Positions 1 through 7,792 of a DNA stretch of 49,899 nt are shown here, in pieces (positions within the stretch are counted from its first letter, which is position 1; every line of letters starts with the position of its first letter). Under the pieces are notes generated by a model. That model did not search any database and was not told the DNA's origin. It was given only the letters and a program-made list of their open reading frames with translations. Origin of the DNA: JBBCJT01 sp037190665 (GTDB lineage: Bacteria > Pseudomonadota > Alphaproteobacteria > Acetobacterales > Acetobacteraceae); the NCBI GenBank assembly GCA_037190665.1, contig JBBCJT010000125.1:1-49899 (forward strand), given 5' to 3'. The translations under genes and the position numbers were made by a program.

Positions 1-1443
1 GCCTTCGAGGCTCAGCGCCAGCAGCTTCTGCGCCTCCACGGCGAATTCCATCGGCAGTTCCGCCAGCACCTCGCGGCAGAAGCCGTTCACGATCAGTCCC
101 ACCGCTTCCTCCTGCGACAGCCCGCGCTGGCGGCAGTAGAAAAGCTGGTCGTCGGCGATGCGGCTCGTCGTCGCCTCGTGCTCCACCTTCGCCGTGGGAT
201 TGCGGCTTTCGATGTAGGGCACGGTGTGCGCGCCGCACTGGTCGCCGATCAGCAGCGAGTCGCACTGGGTGAAGTTCCGCGCGCCCGACGCCTTCGGCAT
301 GATCCGCACCAGGCCGCGATACGTGTTGGACGAGTGGCCGGCGCTGATCCCCTTCGAGACGATCGTCGAGGACGTGTTCTTGCCCAGATGGATCATCTTC
401 GTGCCGGTATCGGCCTGCTGGCGGTTGTTGGTGACCGCCACCGAATAGAACTCGCCGACCGAGCCCTCGCCCTGCAGGATGCAGGATGGGTATTTCCAGG
501 TGATCGCGCTGCCGGTCTCCACCTGCGTCCACGATATCTTGGACCGCGCGCCGCGGCAGGCGCCGCGTTTGGTGACGAAGTTGTAGATGCCGCCCTTGCC
601 CTCGGCATCGCCGGGGTACCAGTTCTGCACCGTGCTGTACTTGATGGTCGCATCGTCCATCGCGACCAGTTCCACCACCGCGGCGTGAAGCTGGTTCTCG
701 TCGCGCATCGGCGCGGTGCAGCCCTCCCGGTAGGAGACGCTCTCGCCGGCCTCGGCGATGATCAGCGTGCGCTCGAACTGGCCGGTGTTGCGCGCATTGA
801 TGCGGAAGTAGGTGGACAGTTCCATCGGGCAGCGCACGCCCTTCGGCACGAAGACGAAGGACCCGTCGGTGAACACCGCCGAGTTGAGCGCGGCGAAGAA
901 ATTGTCCGAGGTCGGCACCACGGAGCCGAGGTAGCGGCGCACCAGTTCGGGATGCTCGCGCACCGCCTCGCTGATCGGGCAGAAGATCACGCCCGCCTTG
1001 GCCAGCGTCTCGCGGAAGGTGGTCGCGACCGAGACGGAGTCGAACACCGCATCCACCGCCACGCCCGCGAGCGCGGCCCGCTCGTTCAGCGGGATGCCGA
1101 GCTTCTCATAGGTGCGCAGCAGCTCCGGATCGACCTCGTCGAAGCTCTTCGGCCCGGGCTTGCGTTTCGGCGCGGCGTAGTAGAACGCGTCCTGGTAGTC
1201 GATCGGCGGGTGGGAAACCTCCGCCCAGTGCGGCTCCTCCATCGCCTTCCATGCCGCGAACGCCTTAAGCCGCCATTCGAGCAGCCATTCCGGCTCGCCC
1301 TTCTTGGCCGAGATCAGCCTCACGATATCCTCGTTCAGCCCCTTGGGGGCGAACTCCATCTCGATATCGGTCTCGAAGCCCCACTTGTAGCCGGAGCCGG
1401 TGACGGTGCGGACGGTGTCGAGTGTTTCCGCGACTGCGGGCAT
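1..1443 (-). CDS. sufB: Fe-S cluster assembly scaffold SufB (3' end cut by window)
   Basis: SufB is the core of the SufBCD scaffold that builds iron-sulfur clusters in the cytoplasm under iron limitation or oxidative stress. The minus-strand frame is open from ATG at 1443 to the window edge, giving 481 codons. It reads as a typical SufB: N-terminal KWGFETDIE, a central VPKGVRCPMELSTYFRIN stretch, GKGGIYNFVTKRG, and near the end RIADDQLFYCRQRGLSQEEA, with the conserved Cys at about residue 437. The last visible residues (KLLALSLEG) lie close to the usual C-terminus, so only a few residues are missing. AGGAAGGAAG precedes the ATG. The regulator gene ends 11 bp upstream, so the two are probably cotranscribed, with sufC/D/S expected beyond the left edge. 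Confidence 0.97.
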   Translation of the reverse strand, partial: MPAVAETLDTVRTVTGSGYKWGFETDIEMEFAPKGLNEDIVRLISAKKGEPEWLLEWRLKAFAAWKAMEEPHWAEVSHPPIDYQDAFYYAAPKRKPGPKSFDEVDPELLRTYEKLGIPLNERAALAGVAVDAVFDSVSVATTFRETLAKAGVIFCPISEAVREHPELVRRYLGSVVPTSDNFFAALNSAVFTDGSFVFVPKGVRCPMELSTYFRINARNTGQFERTLIIAEAGESVSYREGCTAPMRDENQLHAAVVELVAMDDATIKYSTVQNWYPGDAEGKGGIYNFVTKRGACRGARSKISWTQVETGSAITWKYPSCILQGEGSVGEFYSVAVTNNRQQADTGTKMIHLGKNTSSTIVSKGISAGHSSNTYRGLVRIMPKASGARNFTQCDSLLIGDQCGAHTVPYIESRNPTAKVEHEATTSRIADDQLFYCRQRGLSQEEAVGLIVNGFCREVLAELPMEFAVEAQKLLALSLEG

Positions 1444-1454
1444 GATCTTCCTTC

Positions 1455-1907
1455 CTATTCGGCCGCGGTGACCGCCGGCATCGGCGGCAGCCGCCACGCG
1501 ATCGGCAGGCTCGCTTCCATGTCGGCGAGCGTGATCGCCGAGAGCGCGCCGCGGATCGCCTCGTTCACCGGGTCCCAGCGGCCACGCACGGGACACAGCT
1601 TTTCCGCCTCGCACCCGCCCTGCGCGCCGTCCACGCAGGCGGTAAGTGCGATCGGGCCTTCCAGCGCGACGATCACGTCGCTGATCGGGATCGTCGACAG
1701 CGGCCGCGCGAGCCGGTAGCCGCCCCGCGCGCCCCGCTGGGAGACCACGAGCCCCGCCTGCGTCATCGCCTTCAGCACCTTGGCCACGGTGGGTTCCGGC
1801 ACCCCGGTCGCCGCCGCGATGCCGGGTGAGGTGGCAAGCGCATCCACGTGCGCCAGACGGGTCAGCACGACCACCGCGTAGTCGGTCAGCTTGGACAGCC
1901 GAAGCAC
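1455..1907 (-). CDS. Rrf2/IscR-type transcriptional regulator of the SUF operon
   Basis: This is a winged-helix Rrf2-family repressor of 150 residues that probably senses Fe-S status and controls the suf operon. The start chosen is GTG at 1907 (VLRLSKLTDYAVVVL), the standard family N-terminus, preceded by AAGAAGGGGG; the frame stays open upstream to 2021 but that extension does not look like Rrf2. The HTH covers about residues 10-60 and includes the recognition region VPEPTVAKVLKAM and the wing RGARGGY. Three cysteines, C91, C99 and C105, form the cluster-binding loop expected of IscR-like members, here spaced C-x7-C-x5-C rather than the C-x5-C-x5-C of E. coli IscR. It lies directly upstream of sufB on the same strand, which supports local, autoregulated control. 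Confidence 0.93.
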   Translation of the reverse strand: MLRLSKLTDYAVVVLTRLAHVDALATSPGIAAATGVPEPTVAKVLKAMTQAGLVVSQRGARGGYRLARPLSTIPISDVIVALEGPIALTACVDGAQGGCEAEKLCPVRGRWDPVNEAIRGALSAITLADMEASLPIAWRLPPMPAVTAAE

Positions 1908-1922
1908 GGGTGCGCCCCCTTC

Positions 1923-1940
1923 TTGCGAATGATTCTCAAA
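1923..1940. promoter_or_regulatory. Possible Fur-like box
   Basis: TTGCGAATGATTCTCAAAT lies between the IscR-like palindrome and the regulator's Shine-Dalgarno. It shares the AATGATTnTCA core of many Fur boxes, although its right half is imperfect. If real, the suf operon would be under both Fe-S and iron control. This is a by-eye match only. Confidence 0.4.
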
Positions 1941-1962
1941 TAGGACCCTATCGGTCCTGATT
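1939..1962. promoter_or_regulatory. IscR/Rrf2-like operator upstream of the regulator gene
   Basis: A perfect inverted repeat AGGACC-N5-GGTCCT (1942-1947 and 1953-1958) sits in an AT-flanked context 35 bp upstream of the regulator's GTG. The ATAGGAC...GTCC arrangement resembles type-1 IscR sites, so autoregulation by the adjacent Rrf2 protein is the natural reading. The palindrome is seen directly; binding is inferred. Confidence 0.65.
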
Positions 1963-2050
1963 TGACGCAAGTGGGGTATTCCATCCGCGGCGTCAAGCGG
2001 TTGCACGGCGCGCAGGCGCACAGCAGCCTCGCGTCGCAGCCGGAGGCGGG

Positions 2051-2683
2051 ATGATGGGGACGAGTCTGCCGGTGATCGACGTGTTGGCCTGGATCGGCGT
2101 GCTGACCTTCGCCGCGATGGGGGCGCTGGCGGCCACGCAGAAGGGGCTCGATCTGCTCGGCGTGATGGTGCTGGCCGCTGTCACGGCGGTCGGCGGCGGG
2201 TCGATCCGCGACATCGTCGTTGGCAACCTGCCGCCCGCGGTATTCCGCGACGAGCCGAAGCTGTGGGCGGTGATCGTGGTCGCGCTGTTGGTGTTCCGCT
2301 TCAGCCGCACCCTGGACCGGCTCGGCACGCCGATGTGGTTGCTGGATACCCTGGCGCTTGGCGTGTTCGCGGCGCTGGGCGCGGAAACCGGGATGGAGGC
2401 GGGCCTCGGCTTCTTCGGCACCGTCTTCGCCGGCACGGTTTCGGCCATCGGCGGCGGGATGGTGCGCGACCTGTTCCTCGGCACCGTGCCGGCGGTGCTG
2501 ACCAACAATCGCGACCTCTACGCCTCCGCCGCCGCGGCCGGCGCCGCGGTGGTGTTCGCCATCCCTGCCCTTCTGCCGGACCTGCTGCCCTTCGCGCTGC
2601 TGTGCGGGGCGGCCACCACGATCGCGCTCCGGGCGGCAAGCCGGTACCTCGGGCTGCGGCTGCCGCGCGCCGGGGCAACCTGA
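2051..2683 (+). CDS. TRIC (trimeric intracellular cation) channel family protein, YadS/UPF0126 type
   Basis: This is a 210-residue inner-membrane protein with about seven hydrophobic segments. Two halves each carry the family signature, GGGSIRD at 48-54 and GGGMVRD at 134-140, reflecting the internal duplication of TRIC channels. Family members form homotrimeric cation (K+/Na+) channels; the bacterial physiological role is unclear. GGAGGCGGG precedes tandem ATGs at 2051/2054. It diverges from the suf regulator across a region of about 140 bp holding the IscR-like site, so the two may share regulatory DNA. SemiSWEET follows 24 bp downstream on the same strand. Confidence 0.9.
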   Translation: MMGTSLPVIDVLAWIGVLTFAAMGALAATQKGLDLLGVMVLAAVTAVGGGSIRDIVVGNLPPAVFRDEPKLWAVIVVALLVFRFSRTLDRLGTPMWLLDTLALGVFAALGAETGMEAGLGFFGTVFAGTVSAIGGGMVRDLFLGTVPAVLTNNRDLYASAAAAGAAVVFAIPALLPDLLPFALLCGAATTIALRAASRYLGLRLPRAGAT

Positions 2684-2707
2684 GGCTGCGCGCTGCGTTC
2701 GGCTGCC

Positions 2708-2965
2708 ATGGACCCATGGCAGATCGCCGGCTACGTCGCGACCGCGCTGTCCGTGTCCAGCTTCATCCCGCAACTGCTGAAGGTATGGCGCGCACGCGAT
2801 GCCTCCGGCGTCAGCCTTCGCATGTACGTGATCACCTGCGCGGCCTTCGCGCTGTGGGCGGTCCATGGCGCGGGCATCGGCGCATGGGTGCTGGTGGCGT
2901 CCTCAGTGGCGAGCTTCGTGCTTGCCGCCGCGATCCTCGCGGGGACGTGGCGCGCGAGGGAGTGA
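2708..2965 (+). CDS. SemiSWEET-type small sugar transporter (PQ-loop family)
   Basis: This is an 85-residue membrane protein with three predicted helices and the PQ motif (SFIPQLLK, P21-Q22) that defines SemiSWEETs. These work as homodimers that let mono- or disaccharides equilibrate across the inner membrane. The length matches the family (about 85-95 residues). The ribosome binding site is weak, and the gene lies 24 bp after the TRIC channel, so translation probably depends on the upstream gene. The substrate cannot be told from sequence. Confidence 0.9.
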   Translation: MDPWQIAGYVATALSVSSFIPQLLKVWRARDASGVSLRMYVITCAAFALWAVHGAGIGAWVLVASSVASFVLAAAILAGTWRARE

Positions 2966-2968
2966 ACG

Positions 2969-3526
2969 TCAGAGCGGCGGGGCCACCCGCACGCCGGCCG
3001 GCAGCTTCACGGTCGGGATCTTCCCGTTCAGCACGTTGAAGCTCCCCTCCCCCTCGGTCGGGGTCGGCACGCCATCGACCATCGTCGGCGCCGGGTGATC
3101 GTAGCGCCAGAACCGCCCGTCCATCGTCGCGACATAACCCGGCAGCAGGAAGCTGTCGGAGATCAGTTTGTCGCCGCCGATGAACTTGTCCCACTCGAAG
3201 TGGATCGTGTCGGGGCCGAGCTGCGCGGTCTTCACCGGATGCGTGTGGTACCACGCCACCGCCTTCGTGCCCGGCGGGCAGCCGCGGTTGTCGTCCCAGA
3301 CATGCACGTCGACATGCGCCTTCGCGTAGCCCGGGAACGGACCGGTGTAGCCGAGCTTGCCGGTCTTCTCGTCGCGCCAGATCACGCCGCCGTACTCGCG
3401 TTCCTCCTCGATCGAGTCGGGGAGTTTCCAGCTCAGCAGCCAGCGCGCCAGCTTCTCGATGCGCATCCCCTCCGGCGTGCTCGCCTTGGGCTGCGCCTGC
3501 GCGGTCGTCCCCGACATTCCTGACAT
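2969..3526 (-). CDS. DUF4329-like protein with an HTHP (JAB/MPN-like) motif
   Basis: This 185-residue soluble protein contains AWYHTHP (His94-Thr-His-Pro97), the metal-site signature shared by DUF4329 and JAB/MPN-type deamidase or isopeptidase folds. Many DUF4329 domains are C-terminal tips of Rhs or polymorphic toxins; here the domain stands alone without a delivery module or an obvious immunity gene. No signal peptide is evident. ATG 3526 was chosen; a second ATG at 3517 is equally possible, because the N-terminus reads MSGMSG. It is convergent with SemiSWEET (stops 3 bp apart) and divergent from the SDR gene. The family call is moderately sure; the activity is not known. Confidence 0.6.
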   Translation of the reverse strand: MSGMSGTTAQAQPKASTPEGMRIEKLARWLLSWKLPDSIEEEREYGGVIWRDEKTGKLGYTGPFPGYAKAHVDVHVWDDNRGCPPGTKAVAWYHTHPVKTAQLGPDTIHFEWDKFIGGDKLISDSFLLPGYVATMDGRFWRYDHPAPTMVDGVPTPTEGEGSFNVLNGKIPTVKLPAGVRVAPPL

Positions 3527-3616
3527 CCCCCGAACGTTCCGAAAGCATAGCGGATCGTGGGGTTTTCAGCACTCCGGCGCGCGACTAGCTTGCCGGCCGT
3601 AGCACGGAGGTAACGT

Positions 3617-4522
3617 ATGCTCGAAGGTAAGGTCGCCATCGTCACGGGTGCGGGCGGCGGCATCGGCCGCGAGATCGCGCTCGCCATGGCGCTGGCCGGC
3701 GCGAAGGTGCTGATCAACGACATCGGCGTGGATCTCGGCGGCGCCGGCGGATCGGCCACCCCCGCCGAGCAGACCAAGGCGATCATCGAGCAGCGTGGCG
3801 GCAAGGCGGCGATCAGCACCGACTCCGTGTCCGACTGGGCCTCCGCCCAGCGCATCGTCGCCGCGGCGATGGATGCGTTCGGCCGCGTTGACATCGTGGT
3901 GAACAACGCCGGCATCCTGCGCGACCAGATCTTCCACAAGATGACGCCGGAGGAATGGCTCGCCGTCATCAACGTGCACCTCAACGGCAGCTTCTTCGTC
4001 TCCCGCGCCGCGGCCGAGAAGTTCCGCGCGCAGGGGTCGGGCGCCTTCGTGCACATGACCTCGACCTCCGGCCTGATCGGAAACTTCGGCCAGGCGAACT
4101 ACTCGGCGGCGAAGCTCGGCATCGTGGCGCTGTCGAAGTCCATCGCGCTCGACATGCAGCGCTTCGGCGTGCGGTCGAACTGCGTCGCCCCCTTCGCCTG
4201 GAGCCGCATGACCAGCTCCATCCCGGCCGAGACGCCGGAGCAGAAGGCGCGGGTGGAGAAGCTGAAGGCGATGACGCCGGACAAGAACGCCCCGCTCGCG
4301 GTGTTCCTCGCCTCCGACGCGGCGAAGGACGTGACCGGGCAGGTCTTCGCCGCCCGCAACAACGAGTTGTTCCTGTTCAACCAGATGCGCCCGGTCCGCA
4401 GCGTCCATCGGGCCGAGGGCTGGACGCCGGAAGCGATCGCCGAAGTCGCGGCGCCCGCGTTCAAGGCGTCGCTGATGCCGCTGGATCGCTCGCCGGACGT
4501 GTTCTCCTGGGATCCGGTCTGA
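3617..4522 (+). CDS. SDR family NAD(P)-dependent dehydrogenase
   Basis: This is a 301-residue classical short-chain dehydrogenase/reductase. The cofactor motif TGAGGGIG is at residues 10-17, NNAG at 96-99, and the catalytic Ser around 149-151 pairs with Tyr162-x3-Lys166 (NYSAAK). The family reduces or oxidises carbonyl/hydroxyl groups. The long helical insert after the first strand (LGGAGGSATPAEQTKAIIE) and the C-terminal tail resemble the 3-hydroxyacyl-CoA dehydrogenase/17-beta-HSD4-type SDRs. The start is secure: CGGAGGTAACGT precedes the ATG. It is monocistronic, followed by an intergenic repeat element and then convergent flagellar genes. Confidence 0.92.
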   Translation: MLEGKVAIVTGAGGGIGREIALAMALAGAKVLINDIGVDLGGAGGSATPAEQTKAIIEQRGGKAAISTDSVSDWASAQRIVAAAMDAFGRVDIVVNNAGILRDQIFHKMTPEEWLAVINVHLNGSFFVSRAAAEKFRAQGSGAFVHMTSTSGLIGNFGQANYSAAKLGIVALSKSIALDMQRFGVRSNCVAPFAWSRMTSSIPAETPEQKARVEKLKAMTPDKNAPLAVFLASDAAKDVTGQVFAARNNELFLFNQMRPVRSVHRAEGWTPEAIAEVAAPAFKASLMPLDRSPDVFSWDPV

Positions 4523-4631
4523 GAGGGGGTCGGCCTTCCGGCTGGCTTCCGTAGGTCCCGCAGGCGGGATCGTCCTCGCCCCGCTCTCGAAGCTTCGGGG
4601 GGAGGCTGAGGAAGCGGAAGGCGGACAGTTA

Positions 4632-4796
4632 AGGCAAGGAGCGTCCCGCAAGGCCCCCTCTCCCGCTTGCGGGAGAGGGAGGGGCCCGCGCTTGCGCGGG
4701 AGGGTGAGGGCACGCGCGCGAAGGCGAGACCTCAGCGTCGCGCCTGCGGACACATCCTCACCCCGGCCCTCTCCCGCAAGCGGGAGAGGGAGATAG
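4632..4796 (+). repeat. Composite hairpin repeat, copy A
   Basis: The gap 4523-4884 between the convergent SDR and flgN-like genes is mostly this element. It has three hairpins: an 11-bp stem CCCTCTCCCGC/GCGGGAGAGGG at 4656-4679, CCCGCGC-TT-GCGCGGG at 4685-4700, and a second 11-bp stem at 4767-4790. A middle segment (GAAGGCGAGACCTCAGCGTCGCGCC region) is shared with copies near 8.3, 30.1 and 39.9 kb. GGTGAGGG and CATCCTCACC flank the middle and could pair over a longer range. No gene is visible in this gap. Confidence 0.85.
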
Positions 4797-4884
4797 AGCC
4801 GCAACCTGATCAGTGAGAGGCCGTTTGCACGGGTCTCTGTCTCACGCACAGCCGCCACACCGACTCTGCGCGCGGCTACCGCAG

Positions 4885-5262
4885 CTATGCCCGCGCCGAG
4901 ACCGCAAGCGGCGCGGGCCGGCGCGGCGCCGGCGGGCCGTAGCTGGCGAGCGGATCGCCCTCGCCGAGAAGGCGCGCGATGACCTCCACCAGTTCTGACT
5001 GCGTGGCGAGGCCGCGCGCGAGCAGGCGGCGGTTCTCGGTCATCAGCCCCGTCAGCTTCTCATGCAGCGCGGCGAGCTGCGCGTGGCTGGCCGGCGGGAC
5101 TGCCCGTCCCACGGCCTCCTGAGCGCTGGTGAAGCCGGCGACCGCCTCGGCCTTCTCGGTGACCAGAGGACCAAGCTCGCCAAAGGTCATGCCGGCCAGC
5201 GCGGCGTTCTCGCGTTCCAGCACGCGGGCGAGCACCCCGCCCGCGGCGATCAGATCGTTCAT
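4885..5262 (-). CDS. FlgN/FlbY-like flagellar protein
   Basis: This is a 125-residue, largely helical, Leu/Ala/Glu-rich protein. Position rather than strong sequence signature gives the call: it is the last gene of the flgI-flgJ operon, its ATG overlaps the flgJ stop by 4 bp (ATGA), and its length and helical pattern (LARVLERENAAL, VTEKAEAVAGF, LMTENRRLLARG) fit FlgN-type export chaperones, including the Caulobacter FlbY-type neighbours of flgI. FlgN binds hook-associated proteins FlgK/FlgL before export. The C-terminal 25 residues are Pro/Ala-rich and probably disordered. Confidence 0.68.
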   Translation of the reverse strand: MNDLIAAGGVLARVLERENAALAGMTFGELGPLVTEKAEAVAGFTSAQEAVGRAVPPASHAQLAALHEKLTGLMTENRRLLARGLATQSELVEVIARLLGEGDPLASYGPPAPRRPAPLAVSARA

Positions 5263-5549
5263 CGTCCATGTCCTTCCATCTTCAGGATCTCGCGCATCAC
5301 CGCCTCGCGGATGCCGAGGCCATCGCCCCGCGCGGCGAGGCCGCGGGCCATCTCATCCACGAGCATCGGCCGGAACATCGCCTCGCCTGCGCCGCCGCCG
5401 AAGGCGGAGCGGGAGGTGTCGACGGTGGCGAACATCGGCTGCAGAAACTGCGCGAGCGCCATCGCCTCGAACTCGGTGGCCACGCGGCGGGCGGCCGCGA
5501 TCCGCTCCGGCGAAGGCGACGCGGCGGGGATGGCGGCGAGCGGGTCCAT
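5259..5549 (-). CDS. Rod-binding protein, FlgJ N-domain/CheL type
   Basis: This 96-residue protein consists only of the FlgJ rod-binding domain: ATEFEAMALAQFLQPMF, GGGAGEAMFRPMLVDEMARGLA and GIREAVMREIL. It lacks the C-terminal peptidoglycan hydrolase domain of enterobacterial FlgJ, as is usual in alphaproteobacteria, where this short form is often named CheL. It probably caps or scaffolds rod assembly in the periplasm, with wall cutting supplied by another enzyme. ATG 5549 overlaps the flgI stop, and its own stop overlaps the next ATG, giving a tightly coupled three-gene operon. Confidence 0.88.
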   Translation of the reverse strand: MDPLAAIPAASPSPERIAAARRVATEFEAMALAQFLQPMFATVDTSRSAFGGGAGEAMFRPMLVDEMARGLAARGDGLGIREAVMREILKMEGHGR

Positions 5550-6640
5550 CAGCGCACCTCCAGATCCGCGTGCAGCGCACCCGCCGCCTTGATGGTCTGC
5601 AGGATCGCGATCAGGTCCCGCGGCCCGACGCCGAGGGCGTTCAGCCCGCGCACCAGATCGTCCAGCGTCACGTTGCGCGGCAGCGTGGCGACGCGGCGCT
5701 GGTTCTGGTCGTCGATCTCGATGTTGGTCCGCGGCACGACCACCGTCTCGCCCTGGCCGAAGGGGCCGGGCTGGCTGACCTGCGGCGTCTCGGTCACCCG
5801 GATGGTCAGGTTGCCCTGCGCGATCGCCACGGTGGAGACGCGCACGTTCGCCCCCATCACGATGGTGCCCGAGGCTTCCTCGATCACCACCCGGGCCGCC
5901 ATGTCGGGTTCGACGCGAAGCTGTTCGATGCGTGTGACCGTCTCCACCGCATCCCGCCCGCGCAGGTCGAGCACCACGGTGCGCGGATCGGTGGCGCGCG
6001 CGGCGGCCGCCCCGAGGCCGCGATTGACCGCCGCCGCGATCCGCTGGGCGGTGGTGAGGTCGGGGTTGCGCAGTCCCAGCCGCAGCGTCTGCGCGGCCGC
6101 CATGCGATAGGCGACCTCGCGCTCCACCACCGCGCCGTTGGCGATGCGCGCGGCCGTGGGCACGCCGCGGGTCACCGATGTCGCCGCCCCGCGTGCGGCG
6201 ATCGCGCCGGTGGCGACCGCGCCCTGCGCGACGGCATAGACCTCCCCGTCCGCGCCCAGCAGGGGCGTGACCATCAGCGTGCCGCCGGTCAGGTTGGTCG
6301 CGTCGCCAAGGGCGGAGATCGCCACGTCGATCCGCGCCCCCTGCCGGGTGAAGGCGGGCAGGTTCGCCGTGACCATCACGGCGGCGACGTTCTTCGTCTC
6401 GAGCCGGCCTTCCTGGTCGCGCGTGTTCACGCCCAGCCGCTCCAGCATGCCGATCAGCGACTGGCGGGTGAACACGGCGGTGCGGAGCCGGTCCCCGGTG
6501 CCGTTCAACCCGACCACCAGCCCGTAGCCGATGAGCTGGTTGTCGCGGACACCCTCGATGTCGGCGATATCCTTGATGCGGACCTGCGCGGCAGCGAGCC
6601 CGGGCAGCAGCAAGGCGATCAGCAGCAGCTTTCGATGCAT
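5549..6640 (-). CDS. flgI: Flagellar P-ring protein FlgI
   Basis: FlgI forms the periplasmic P ring around the flagellar rod. The 363-residue length is typical. A Sec signal peptide spans about residues 1-18 (MHRKLLLIALLLPGLAAA). The mature N-terminus QVRIKDIADIEGVRDNQLIGYGLVVGLNGTGD is the family hallmark, with GTLMVTPLLGADGEVYAVAQG and the C-terminal LVRGLNALGVGPRDLIAILQTIKAAGALHADL also diagnostic. It heads the flgI-flgJ-flgN-like operon and lies behind a good sigma-54 promoter at 6689-6704, so it is probably a late (class III-like) gene needing an activator of the FlbD type. Confidence 0.97.
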   Translation of the reverse strand: MHRKLLLIALLLPGLAAAQVRIKDIADIEGVRDNQLIGYGLVVGLNGTGDRLRTAVFTRQSLIGMLERLGVNTRDQEGRLETKNVAAVMVTANLPAFTRQGARIDVAISALGDATNLTGGTLMVTPLLGADGEVYAVAQGAVATGAIAARGAATSVTRGVPTAARIANGAVVEREVAYRMAAAQTLRLGLRNPDLTTAQRIAAAVNRGLGAAAARATDPRTVVLDLRGRDAVETVTRIEQLRVEPDMAARVVIEEASGTIVMGANVRVSTVAIAQGNLTIRVTETPQVSQPGPFGQGETVVVPRTNIEIDDQNQRRVATLPRNVTLDDLVRGLNALGVGPRDLIAILQTIKAAGALHADLEVR

Positions 6641-6688
6641 TTGCGATCCCGCAAGGTTTTGCGCCGACCTTTGGCGCCACCCGATCGC

Positions 6689-6704
6689 AGCAACAGCCGT
6701 GCCA
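6689..6704 (-). promoter_or_regulatory. Sigma-54 (-24/-12) promoter for flgI operon
   Basis: On the minus strand the sequence reads TGGCACGGCTGTTGCT, a full match to the TGGCAC-N5-TTGC sigma-54 consensus, with GG at 6703-6702 and GC at 6691-6690. The start site would fall near 6678, about 40 nt before the flgI ATG. Sigma-54 control of P-ring genes is established in Caulobacter. Confidence 0.85.
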
Positions 6705-6772
6705 GCTCAGACCCCCGGCGCTGCCGCGATCGGCCCGGCAAGAACTGCCGGCATGGCAACAGGAGGTAGGCG

Positions 6773-7189
6773 ATGCTGACCGGGATCAACGGCACCGGAG
6801 TGCGCGAACGGGATCGGGCGATACGTCCCGGGACAACCGCCGGTAGCCGTTTCGTGCTGCCCGAAGCGGGCGAGGCGCGCGTCGCGGCCTACCCGCCCGC
6901 CGTCGCCGCGGCCGATCCCGCGTCCCTGCTGCCGTTGCTGGCCCTGCAAGCGGAGGACGACGCGACGGCGCGCAACCGTCGCACGCAGGAACGCACCCGG
7001 GCGCTGCTGGACGAACTGACGGCGCTGCAGTCCGCCCTGCTCGCCGGCCGCGCCGATGCCGGCCTGCTCGCCCGTCTCACGAGTTTGGCATCGGCGCCGA
7101 ACGAGGCGAGCGACCCGGGACTCGCTGAGATCGCGGATTGGGTCGCCCTTCGCGCAAATGTCATGCTCGCGCGCCTGGAGCGGGTGTGA
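6773..7189 (+). CDS. fliX: Flagellar assembly regulator FliX
   Basis: FliX is the alphaproteobacterial regulator that couples early flagellar assembly to the sigma-54 activator FlbD. The 138-residue size, the Pro/Ala-rich N-terminal half with FVLP, and the C-terminal helical domain (LLDELTALQSALLAG, GLAEIADWVALRANVMLARLE) fit the family. AGGAGG at 6761-6766 with a 6-nt spacer makes the start certain. It is transcribed divergently from flgI, the arrangement known from Caulobacter, so this regulator faces one of its likely target operons across 132 bp. Confidence 0.9.
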   Translation: MLTGINGTGVRERDRAIRPGTTAGSRFVLPEAGEARVAAYPPAVAAADPASLLPLLALQAEDDATARNRRTQERTRALLDELTALQSALLAGRADAGLLARLTSLASAPNEASDPGLAEIADWVALRANVMLARLERV

Positions 7190-7199
7190 GGCGTCCCCC

Positions 7200-7227
7200 T
7201 TGCATGGGTCGATCCCGCCGCTATACA
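7200..7227 (+). promoter_or_regulatory. Possible sigma-70 promoter for dksA
   Basis: TTGCAT (7200-7205), a 16-nt spacer and TATACA (7222-7227) lie 67 nt before the dksA start in a locally AT-rich patch. The -35 match is poor, so this is tentative. Confidence 0.3.
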
Positions 7228-7293
7228 GCCCGCGACTTTACAGCAGCCGGCCCGCACGGCGGACCCGGCACCGGGTTCGGGAATACGACGCGC

Positions 7294-7710
<417 letters not shown>

Positions 7711-7792
7711 GCCGCGCGCCTGCCGCGCCGCCATGGGGCGACACCGCCCGGCCTGTCGTGCCATATACGGCATGATTACAGGAGCGGGATGA

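Noticed and set aside
178..1719. Long plus-strand open frame opposite sufB
   Set aside because: The minus strand encodes an unmistakable SufB; the plus frame is an Arg/Ala/His-rich antisense shadow with no family features.
4632..4796. Repeat elements as insertion sequences
   Set aside because: No transposase, no target duplications visible; size and hairpin layout fit a REP/MITE-like element instead.
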